This document shows positions 55,336 through 64,000 of a stretch of 64,000 nucleotides of DNA, in pieces (within the stretch, counting starts at the first letter, position 1; every line of letters starts with the position of its first letter). Source of the stretch: Cristatella mucedo. Taxonomy: Eukaryota; Bryozoa; Phylactolaemata; Cristatellidae. The translations under genes and the position numbers were made by a program. The DNA is taken from the NCBI GenBank assembly GCA_009760855.2, contig WPIO01000075.1, forward strand, positions 494,501 through 558,500, in the 5' to 3' direction. The notes under the pieces were generated by a model, which worked only from the letters and a program-made list of their open reading frames with translations, was not told the DNA's origin and made no database searches.

Positions 55336-57944
55336 CTATGACACAAAATGGTTAATCATGAAACATTAATTGTCGTGGTCCCATCTTCAACAGATTCGCC
55401 GATAAATTCTAAATTCACGACAAGTATGGCCATGTCATTTCTCTGGAACAAGCTAAATTCGTAATGCCTGGAACAACTTTGCTAAACCGTGTGACTTTAC
55501 AAAGAATGCAACTGTTACTTTTTGTCGTTATTAGGGATACGTTAGGTCATCTTATCGTACAACTATTACTCGGTGAGGAAAAGTCGTACTTGAATCTGAT
55601 CGACGTGAATCAGAGTAGGTCAGAACTGTACTAGACCAGAGTGATAGATGAAGTAGTTTGTTAGCTATCAACTGATTCTCAAAATTTACAGAACGAGAGG
55701 AACAATTGCTTGGTTGCTCGTATTGGAAACGGACAATGTTCAAAAATAGCCATTGTTAAGCATAAGTATTATGATGGTAGTTGATGGCTCAACCTAATCC
55801 GGCGCGATCGACTGACTCGAAGTTTAGTTTCGTGGTTTTTGGCTGTGCTATGGGAAAACATGTTTTCTGTAGTGACTCAGACCTGTTTGTGCTCATGCAT
55901 GAAACTAGCTTGACCGCGTGAATAATAGAGAACACTAATCTTTAGGTATTACCTGTATCAACATGCTCATATTGTGTAGTCAAGTAGAAATAAAAATAAA
56001 AAGTAAAAATGAAAGGCCGGCTGATTTAAAGCTCTAAAATATTGCAACGTATGAGCATTAGCGACTATCGCCACTGCTTGCAGACAGAAATAATAAAATA
56101 TTGTATATGATAGGACTTAAAACCCCTCAAGGCGCCATTCAATGCTTCTTTCATGCCATGCTTTAGGGATTTAAAAAGGAATCCATTGTGCATAGATATA
56201 AAGAAATTGAATTATTCAGTCAGAATCATCAATGCTGTAATAATGAACTCACATCAAATATAAAATATTTAAAGGAAGCTTTATAGACTAATTCATAGGC
56301 TCAAGATAGTATTTTACAGTGAGTACATGTCTCGCGAATATATTTAAAATATTTAATGCTTATCTATTGTGCCTTATTGCAGCTCTTATTATCGAACACT
56401 TATTATTCACCCAGGTTCTTCGATCAGTTAATGGGTCAAATGCATCTGACCGAGCAATGATTTCTTAGAGATCCCACTAATCTCTAACAAACTTGTCTTC
56501 CTATTTAGTTACCAATCTATTATCTTCCGTATCTTGTTCTTGTGGCGTAATTTAGTAACAAATATATAGCGTGTGTGACATAACTGAGCGACATTGTATG
56601 CTCTTTCGTGTCTGGTAAGCGACGCGTCTGAAATGAATTGCACTGACATGATACTGCCAAAACCAAGCGACGTACTACGCTCACCTCATCCATGTTTCTG
56701 TACATGCAGTCTGCCTGCGTGATCTGCTGGTTGTGATATAGAGTCTTGTGTAGGTAAACTGAATGCCACTGCACAACTTGCACTACACCCAGTTCCTGGT
56801 ACGCCTGACGTAGTGTCTCCCAGTCATTTGGTACGCTTTCGATGTAGAAATAAAATTTCTCTGCTCCAAGAATCCTGTGCATTTCCACGAATCCAACCAA
56901 GGAATCAGATCTAAAAAAATATTGCAGAAGAAAAGAAATACGCTTGGAATTGGTTTGCAGCCATAGAAGTGCGTTATACTATCGAGGATTGTTGATTGAC
57001 CTATTCTTGTATGTTGCAGCAAATAATACCAATTACTCGTGCAAAAAATTGTTGAGAAATGGTAAGATGTTTCTTTTTAGCTTCCGATTCAGATTTGGGT
57101 TAGGGTTGCTTGTGTTTTAGCAGAGCTTTCAAGATGTTCCTACAGAGGAAGTAACCAATTTTCAGTGCATTTTGCGTGTATGCGTACTAAGGATTCTCGT
57201 TTTGTATAGATAAGCAAATGACACCTTAGCATTCAAAGAGCATTCTGACCCTTTTTTGAGCGTGCTATTGACGATTAATTTTTGGTCCATTCTATAATAG
57301 AAAAGCCAGACAAAGTTTGATACCATAATTACTTTGGCATTTGCATGATAGTTGAGATTTTTCCAGTGACTAGAAAGAGTCAGGCAGACATAAATTGTAG
57401 CTGCTAGGGATATTAAGTGCATCAAAAACCACAAAGTAAGCTTTATTTTGATTGGTCTAGATTCAGGTGACGTTAGTTTTTTCTCTGAACCTTCCGTTCA
57501 CACTAGCCACCAGAGCGACGTCACTATGATCATCATAATGACCAAGGTGGCATGCTCCCTGAGAATTAAAATATCATTAAAATGAAAAATTTTAAGCTTG
57601 TACAATTTCCTGACATAGCATTGCTCGTTCATACTTCTAATGACTAATTTTGTAGGTTATATCTTGCGGTTCATCCTTCTTGCTTTTAAACGACCAGGAA
57701 AAGCTCAGTGAGCTGCAAGACTTAGCTTTCATCTAATGACGAAACAAACCGGACGAATATAAAATGAAATACAAAATCCAATGCACACCATACGTATACG
57801 ATAATAATGTAATAATGTATATTGTATACAATAACATGAAGCAAAAAAGAAGGTCAGACGATGATGTGGTGTTTGGCATTTGCTCAAATCCTTATGTATT
57901 CCCGTCTACTGAGAAAGTATGAAAGAGCACCGCCTCATGATGTC

Positions 57945-57975
<31 letters not shown>

Positions 57976-58727
57976 GACATCTAGGGTTTGATCGCGATAT
58001 GTTGGACTTTTAAATCCTGCTATCATTTCAAGATATAAACAAACCGCGAAATGTTGGTATTGATGCTGATTAGACATCTGGGTAAAACAGCGTGGAAGTG
58101 CTCGTGTTGATCCTCAATTATACGCATGGTCAAAGTAAATAGCCTGAACACACTTCAGTCAAAATGTACAGCAGCGTTCGGAGTGAACTCTGCCTATTTT
58201 CAGTTTCATGTCAACGCAGTTATTCTGGACAGCTTAAATAAGGATAGCCACAGCCCAAGTTGTCTTAGCATTCTGTACATTCCATTTAAACTAAATTTAG
58301 ACTAAACTAAGATAGAATGCATCTTACAAGTCTACATCCCACTGCAGTAGGAAGGCAATAGCTAGTGCAGAACTCCTCAGCCGGGCTTGAAAGTCTCACA
58401 CGTCACGTCAAAACAGCCACACCATACCATTAATCCTAAGCGTGCTTTGACTTCGCATCAATAAGTATATCGATTTCAAGATGCGATAAAAACCTTGCTG
58501 TATGTCTCTTCACTATCTTGCGCCAACTTTCTTATTCCCAACTTTTCCTTACCAGGCTTCACATCTTTACCCTACCTCCACTTAGCCAAGCCATTTAGTA
58601 GTGCCTTCGAGCAATCTCGCATCATTCGCAAACTGTCGATTATTCTCAAAGCCTGAAACTTACCACAGACTGAAAAATGTACTTTCCCCAGCTTGATGAC
58701 ATTTAAAAGTGAAAAAAGTTAAGTCAA

Positions 58728-58806
<79 letters not shown>

Positions 58807-61800
58807 TGCTCTGCATGTGTTCAATTGGCTATACGTGCCAAAATGATCCGAAATGATCTCACTGATCTGCCTGCTTCGTTTCCAGCCATGTATTCAGTGC
58901 CTACTCAAAAGTTAAGTTTTTTTGATGAGGTAAAATATTATGTTTAAATATTAATATGATTCTTATTTTCATAATCTGGCCATTAACTGATATAAAATAA
59001 AGAACTCAGTCAAGGTTTGCTCATGGATCAATTTACCTTCTGTCTCCGAAGAGTGGCGGTACGCACACAGCAAATCGATGCTTATGCTGCTTCGGTTGAA
59101 CGACCTCCATCGTTGGACACGACAATTCACCAGAGCATGCTCGGTCCATTCGCAGGAACGACACAGCGAAAGGTATAGCCTCAACTTCTCCTGGCGTGTC
59201 ACAATAACATATTACACCGATACGCCTAGGAGAATTTGACCAATACTACCCTTGCATACAAATACATTAGTAGGCAATGTTTCGTTGGATCATACTGAAC
59301 AGATACATCCAGAAGCTTCTCGAGCGGCTTCTAGCTTCGCAAGTTTACTGACAGCATTATTTTTAGTGTAATAGCTAAAGCAGAAGGTTTATGAAAAATA
59401 TACATACAGCTGATTTAGCAGCCTTCTTGAAATAGCTGCAAAGCAGCATCAAAGGCTTACAACCACTTTTAGTGGGCTATGGAGGATTGAAAACTGCAGG
59501 ACCTGATCCCGTGACCTAGGTTGTAAAGAGCGAGCATTTTATCCCTGAATGAAATTTTGATCAGCTAATAATGCCTTAACGGAAGTAAACTTACCACCGC
59601 AAACAGCCTACAGTGCTAAAGTTGTATAAGACGAGGATGGATTACAGTGGATTGTTATTCGTAGACCTTTTCAATTCTGCTTGTGTTATGAACTAAAGGT
59701 TCGCGAACGAGAAGGGCTCATGTTTCAAGTTTGAATTTTTTGTAACCCAGCATCTCCACAGACATTGGTCCAAAAACAGTCGGATAATGTGTTGAGTAGC
59801 CCCGTTTCTCATCGTGTGGCTCCTTTCAAAACGAAGTGGCGTCAAATTTAATTTTTGCGATTATAGTTTTACCGAGTACTAATCCTATGAGTTTTTCGCG
59901 GTGAAAGAAAGAAATATCTGTTATGGTAAAGACCATTATGGTTAAGACCGTTAGCATTACAAAGAATCACATTTACATTTACATTCTAGTCACATTTACA
60001 AGGCAGACAGTGTCTGCTAATTTTCCGAAGCGTTAGAAACCAATTGCAGCATTATTATATCTTGCAAGCTGGTTAGACGGCGGCGTATACGAATGCAGTT
60101 TTAATGACTTTGGTCCGCCAGGTTCTGATTGCCAAATGGTCATGCTGAGCACGGTCGATCAACTAAATTATGCCAGTATGCACATATATGCAGACGTACT
60201 GGGTATACTGAACACATCTGTCGTCAAAAAATGACCGTGAGGGTTTAAACATGGAAGTCCGAATAAAATACTCTCTACGGCAATTCTCTTACTTCATATT
60301 TGCACCAATCATTTCCAAATAAAGCTGCGTTAAATCGCTTCCTATTGCCAGAATTCAAATATGTGCGCGGCTGGCTACACATTGTGCCCGCGCCTTCGCC
60401 TCGCGCAAAGAACTGGGCTACACTACACAACACATGGGATTCAGTGAGAGGTGGAATCCGAAGGGCAGCACGCTGGGGGACTGCAGTGGAAGTATGGGTC
60501 TTTACAGCAGACCAAGCATGAGTAAGATAGCTGCTCTTTGTAACGCAAGTGAAGTGCAAACCTACAAAAAGAAGAACTGAGGAGCTACGGAGTGCTAGGC
60601 TAAACGAAAGGGAGAGCCACAGCCGCGATTATTCCTGTCTAAGATTAAGTCTGTCTGTCTAAGATAGAAGAATACAAGTGTTTATTGCAAATGGCTTTTC
60701 GCTGAAAGAGAGGAGCGGAAAATGAAATGTCATCATACTGAGGTAAGAGCGCTGTGAGTATTCTGCCGCACCAGTTTAGGTCCCGCCTGGAGAAGCTTGG
60801 AAGGTCACGGGGTGAGCTTTAACTACTGTCATTTTCACTACCGAGTCATTTTAGGCTTTGGTTGAGCAATCAGGATCTGACTGCATTCCTCAGAAGATAA
60901 GATCAATCCGGCGACTACAGCGACCGCAAAAGAGATATACTGAGAATTGAACTTTGCTTGTACCTATCAGTAAAACTAAGGTCGGCTGGTTTAATATTCC
61001 CATTTACAATGCGGCAAGCACGCCTTAGCGGTCATCTCTCCAGCTTTGAGTGACCAATACAGAATTGGCTGGTGCAGGACTTAAACATCGACCTTAGTCG
61101 TGCATTACGAGCACCTATCAGTAGCGTTGCCTAGACTATTCTAAAAACCTATTGCCTCCTAGTTGATCAAATTATTTAGTCAAATGTCAGACACCAAGCT
61201 AAGATAACTAGTGGCTTTTATGCTAGCACAGGTCGGCATCCATTCGCTTCACCGAGTCAAAACACAGAATCCATGGATATCAAGGTCGTCTTTGCGCCAT
61301 CTTCCCTACTAAAGGCGGTGCTAAGAAGATTTATCCGCTCAAAAATAAGCTAATTTGCGTCTTTTTCAAACAAAACTGCAAAAGTAAGCTATGTAAAGTG
61401 CGAGAACGAACTCTCCGGATCAAAAGTACACAAGATCCGTCGACGATCGTAGCCATGTAAGCCTTAACTAAACCATTGCTGTTTTCCTATCGCTAGTGGT
61501 TTTAAATAACAACCTCGCGACGAAATCGTGATTTATAGCACTCTGCATAGAGCAGTGTATCTTACGTCGCTCTGGTTTGATGCAGGGGTAAGGTGATAGC
61601 CTCTAAAAATCAATGTCGTGGGTTCGAGACGTGCGACATATGTATATCATTTGGACATTGATTATATAATTCATTTGTATAGCGCCCCAAGAGAACCTAA
61701 TCTCTATTCAGGCGCTTCACATATGCCTCCGGGCTCGAGCCTACGACCTCAGCCAGACCTTGGTCGGGGGCGAGCACCTTAACCGCTGGACCAAACTAGA

Positions 61801-62366
61801 TTAAGTTCTATCAAGAGGCTAAACCGATTAAGTATATTCATTAATTTGATGATTAAGAGATTTCGAATAAAATGCTCGCTTTCAGGCACGAGATTCTAGT
61901 CGACCGCAATTACACAGCTATGGGTCTTTACAGCAGACCAAGCAGCGTAATGCCTCAGGCTGTGGTGAGACACTTATAAGCTTGCCAAGCTAACTCGGCT
62001 ATCTCAGGCCACCTAAAATGACCTGAAGACTGATAGAATTAACATAAACTGCACAGACAAGCTTTACGTAGTCAAATGTATACAATCACACGGGGCTCGA
62101 TCGTATCCGTTGTCGTACTACCGATTCCTACGCATCCCTATCCCTATCCCTCAGGTGAATACCTCACATCCCCTATGTACTCTATCTAGCTGATGTTGGG
62201 GAGCCGTAGCTTAGCTTGGACAGACGAGCCTGCAGCCTTTACTGACCTGGCCTACTAAATTAATATAGATATAGATATAGATATACATATACATGTAAAC
62301 ATACACATGCACATACGTATACATATACATATATACGAATACATATACATATATATGCATACATCT

Positions 62367-62401
<35 letters not shown>

Positions 62402-63883
62402 CATACGCATACATATACGCATACATATAAACATACATATATACATATACACATACATATACGCATGTGCATGCATATACATATCCATACCTACAGTCCT
62501 GGTCGAGTTCGCAGCCTTTTACGGATTCTCAGTGCTCTATGCTTTACGGCTCCACTAATACATACTCAAGGAACTAGTCCAGAGTTCACTAATGCGCGAC
62601 AGACGGCAGTGACAGTAATTGGCATTAGACCGAGGATGAGGCTGACAGGAAGAGTTTATCAATGCGTGTCGGTGGCATATGACAGAGTAAGTGCTGATGG
62701 ATCTTTCACCGGGAGAATAAAGGTGTCTCTTGAGATGCTGGTATATGGAATACTCATAACTCTGATCGAATAACTTGCTGAAAGTTAAGCCACTCGGCAA
62801 AGCAACCCTGTTTGATTGTAATTGCAACTCTTCCTCCTTGTAATTGTTTCGTGTGCTTTTGTAAACCGTTTTAGAATAATAGCATGTATGCTACTAGTTC
62901 ATTTAAGAAGTTCACTTCTCTGAGAGCGCTCCAGATATGTAGTGTTACTTTTATTATTATTCTGATACTACTACAGCAATGAGGTCTTGCTTAGCGATGC
63001 ACTGGTAAAATAATCAGCAAACGGTTAATCCCTTTAGCTGCGATTCGATAAATACCATTCGCTCACGCTGGTCTCATAACCAAGACATGCCAATATCGCT
63101 AACAGGTAAATATCAATAAGGTTTTCTATTTAATTTAATAAGATTTGCACTTTAAAGGTTCAAACTATCTGGATGATTCTAAATTTGGGTTACCTTTCAG
63201 CATTTCAGTGTTAATAGTAAAATGAGCAGCTAGTATTGCCAGCACATGTATGCAGTACAATCTCCTGTTATACCCAGTGCCTACAAATACTCACGGTGTC
63301 TTTCCTGGCATTGTTGTGGTAACGTAGCCAAAGGCTAGACTTGAAACGAACGGAGTGACGTAGCCGTGATACCATAAGTGACAAGTGATTTTCACAGATT
63401 TGTAACAGGTCATATCGTTGTCTGTCACCGTTGTCACCTTTCTGTTACGCCGATCAAAATAGGCTGAGAAGGCAAGCACACACTGTCTGCCATTCGTTTT
63501 ACTTGACTCTCCTACTCCCTGAAATGACTGTTAGAAGCCATCATGTTTTAGTTATAAGCAACTTTTTTTAAGCAAATTTTCTGAGCACTCAGAAAACATA
63601 GCTTTCTATTCAAATTTTATGGCTGAATACTAGCTTCAATCGTAGCATAAACTATACGCGCTCAGAAGTTTTGACTTACCTCTAACTTGAAAATTTGCTG
63701 TGGATTGCTGCATCAACAACCTGATTGGTTAAACAGACCCTTAGGCAATTGCCGGCGAAGGAGTTTGTTATGAAAAATCCGGTGTCGTAAAATGCCGATC
63801 GCATTTCGGTTAAGTGTCGCGATTATTGCGAAAATAGCAATTGATATCACAAACGATGCTATCAATATCTTATAACTTCCCAT
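54826..63883 (-). CDS. Family 92 (DUF23) glycosyltransferase, type II membrane protein
   Basis: Minus-strand join: 63721-63883, about 63514-63295, 59225-59037, 56910-56685, 55335-54826. The four 3' exons have lengths summing to an exact reading frame (phases 2, 2, 0, all GT..AG); with the first exon the model is 435 residues, usual for the family. Residues 6-23 form a signal anchor. Then come CVLAFSAYFDRRNRK, the FAVCVPPLFGD block, 'FVEMHRILGAEKFYFY', 'QITQADCMYRN' and, across the last intron, VQYVAQMDVDELL, with the DVD of a DXD metal site at about 274-276. The C-terminal 'LMHYRIHMIPHR' block completes the domain. GT92 enzymes act in the Golgi; the characterised ones (C. elegans GALT-1, chicken/pigeon types) transfer galactose from UDP-Gal to glycans, but donor and acceptor here cannot be predicted. 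Only the 5'-most splice junction is uncertain. Confidence 0.85.
55336..56684 (-). other. Last intron of the GT92 gene
   Basis: About 1.35 kb, phase 0. AT-rich; no repeat family recognised. Confidence 0.6.
56685..56910 (-). CDS. GT92 exon 4
   Basis: Acceptor 'tttttttag' before 56910; donor GATGAG|GTGAGC after 56685, phase 0. The frame reads SDSLVGFVEMHRILGAEKFY, 'FYIESVPNDWETLRQAYQEL' and HNQQITQADCMYRNMDE. This holds the core alpha/beta segment with the conserved Cys of the 'DCM' block. Confidence 0.9.
57943..57975. repeat. (TAA)n trinucleotide run
   Basis: About eleven uninterrupted AAT/TAA units in a GT92 intron. Confidence 0.9.
58180..58730 (+). mobile_element. LINE-A, strongly degenerate
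   Basis: Follows the family order with many changes: 'agtgaactctgcctattttc', 'gacagcttaaataaggatag', 'gtgcagaactcctcagccgg' (QNSSAG), 'atcgatttcaagatgcgata' (IDFKMR), 'cttgatgacatttaaaagtg' (LMTFKS). The tail is replaced by a CT microsatellite. It lies antisense to the GT92 gene. Confidence 0.65.
58731..58806. repeat. (CT)n microsatellite
   Basis: About 75 bases of CT with two TTG/TT interruptions. Confidence 0.95.
59037..59225 (-). CDS. GT92 exon 3
   Basis: Acceptor 'aaattctcctag' before 59225; donor GAAG|GTAAAT after 59037, phase 2. The frame reads RIGVICYCDTPGEVEAIPFA, 'SFLRMDRACSGELSCPTME' and HKHRFAVCVPPLFGDR. The VCVPPLFG block is a family landmark that precedes the core. The joins to both neighbours restore complete codons (CC|G and AG|A). 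Confidence 0.87.
59455..59580 (-). mobile_element. Probable SINE-2 relic
   Basis: On the minus strand 'ctcgctctttacaacctagg', 'gtcacgggatcaggtcctgc' and 'ttattagctgatcaaaattt' are diverged SINE-2 words, with the end block displaced. Confidence 0.4.
60495..60520. repeat. 26-base direct repeat, copy 1
   Basis: The sequence starting 'tatgggtctttacagcagac' and ending 'caagca' is repeated exactly at 61919-61944. The flanks differ. Confidence 0.85.
60985..61130 (-). mobile_element. SINE-2 copy, diverged
   Basis: On the minus strand: 'ggcaacgctactgataggtg', 'cacgactaaggtcgatgttt' (B-box region), 'gtcctgcaccagccaattct', 'gagatgaccgctaaggcgtg', then 'attaaaccagcc'. Many substitutions. Confidence 0.55.
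61575..61640 (+). mobile_element. tRNA-like SINE head
   Basis: 'gatgcaggggtaaggtgata' (A-box-like) and 'gtcgtgggttcgagacgtgc' (B-box-like) are spaced as in tRNAs. No cloverleaf with proper acceptor pairing could be drawn, so I treat it as a SINE head fragment. Confidence 0.45.
61665..61800 (-). mobile_element. SINE-1 copy
   Basis: On the minus strand: 'ggtccagcggttaaggtgct', 'cgaccaaggtctggctgagg', the B box 'gtaggctcgagcccgg', and the tail 'gaatagagattaggttctct' plus 'ggggcgctatacaaatgaat'. Very close to the copy at 21187. Confidence 0.88.
61919..61944. repeat. 26-base direct repeat, copy 2
   Basis: Exact match to 60495-60520, about 1.4 kb away in the same orientation. Confidence 0.85.
62262..62485. 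repeat. ATATAC-type compound microsatellite
   Basis: TATAGA, TACATA, CACA and TATA words alternate for about 220 bases. Tyr/Ile/Met-rich frames here are repeat artefacts. Confidence 0.92.
62830..62968 (+). mobile_element. LINE-A-like 3' tail, diverged
   Basis: 'gtgtgcttttgtaaaccgtt', 'aagaagttcacttctctgag' and 'agcgctccagatatgtagtg' followed by (ATT)n correspond to the end of the LINE-A family with many changes. Confidence 0.55.
63295..63518 (-). CDS. GT92 exon 2: start of luminal domain
   Basis: Acceptor 'catttcag' before 63518; donor ACACC|GTGAGT after 63295, a strong site, phase 2. The frame reads 'NGRQCVLAFSAYFDRRNRK' then 'VWYHGYVTPFVSS'-like (HLWYHGYVTPF) and 'YVTTTMPGKTP'. The AYFD.R block is the N-terminal hallmark of GT92 domains. 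Without splicing the frame stops in the donor. Confidence 0.85.
63721..63883 (-). CDS. Signal-anchor exon of the GT92 gene
   Basis: ATG at 63883 reads MGSYKILIASFVISIAIFAI, a short N-terminus and a single hydrophobic segment, followed by a basic stem ('LRHRIFHNKLLRRQLPK'). The frame closes at TGA just after a possible donor TCAG|GTTGTT at 63720. That donor is phase 1, whereas the neat acceptor at 63519 would need phase 0. Using the AG four bases further on (exon start 63514) restores the frame. Alternatively a small exon or another donor is involved. The arrangement expected of a Golgi type II enzyme supports this exon. Confidence 0.5.
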
Positions 63884-64000
63884 CCTTTTGTAATATAGCT
63901 ATGCCAATCATAACTTCTTGTTCTTCATTGACACATGGATGGATAGAGACAGAACTCGAACCAGAAAAATAACGAGACGCTGAAGCTGAATGCATAACCA

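Larger units (their letters stand above)
56911..59036 (-). other. Intron between GT92 exons 3 and 4
   Basis: About 2.1 kb, with a (TAA)n run, a CT microsatellite and a degenerate LINE-A in the antisense direction to the gene. Confidence 0.6.
59226..63294 (-). other. Intron between GT92 exons 2 and 3
   Basis: About 4.1 kb. Holds a LINE tail (62830), a dinucleotide cluster (62262), two SINE copies and a 26-base direct repeat. No extra exon recognised. Confidence 0.6.

Noticed and set aside
61575-61640. Possible functional tRNA gene
   Set aside because: A- and B-box words are present but the arms do not pair into a cloverleaf; treated as a SINE head.

Overview
This window is eukaryotic (metazoan) genomic DNA, not a microbial or viral genome. 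The evidence is the two multi-exon genes with GT..AG introns and matching phases, the dense non-LTR retrotransposon debris with (ATT)n tails, the tRNA-derived SINEs, and the long microsatellites. A GT92 glycosyltransferase gene, an axoneme-like small protein gene and several interspersed LINE/SINE families would suit an aquatic invertebrate, perhaps a lophotrochozoan such as a flatworm, annelid or mollusc. That placement is an inference and is weak.

Genes. (1) On the plus strand, three exons (37394-37686, 42719-42908, 49585-49827) join in frame to a 241-residue protein. It starts in a CpG-rich island with a good Kozak context, carries three VPG(Y/F) motifs, and has an AATAAA signal about 330 bases past the stop. 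I do not recognise the family by name; the style resembles sperm/ciliary microtubule inner proteins. (2) On the minus strand, four exons (63295-63518, 59037-59225, 56685-56910, 54826-55335) join in frame to a family 92 (DUF23) glycosyltransferase. A further 5' exon at 63721-63883 supplies a signal anchor, giving a type II membrane protein of about 435 residues. No other gene is supported; most other open frames are low-complexity repeats, transposon remains or CpG-rich noise.

Layout. 1-2460 is CAG/CTG-rich low complexity. 2461-36400 is mostly transposon debris: two LINE families, here called LINE-A (tail like GCGCTTTATCAAGTG plus ATT repeats) and LINE-B (tail with ATTAC repeats), two tRNA-derived SINE families, one pogo/Tigger-like remnant, several minisatellites and microsatellites. 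36800-50160 holds gene 1, its introns filled with LINE-A 3' ends, a Tc1-like transposase pseudogene and a large CA/TA microsatellite. 50170-54825 is AT-rich sequence, a long LINE-A copy with an intact YADD motif, two SINE-2 copies around a short coding-like segment, and a perfect 34-base inverted repeat. 54826-63883 is gene 2, with SINEs and microsatellites in its introns.

The most notable observations are the two reconstructed genes, a pair of almost identical LINE-A 3' copies (13250-13975 and 28515-29239) that imply recent activity, a SINE family that shares the LINE-A 3' tail, four strong inverted repeats, one of which encloses a truncated LINE, and an insertion of about 450 bases splitting a LINE. 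I see no convincing new defence or biosynthetic system here.
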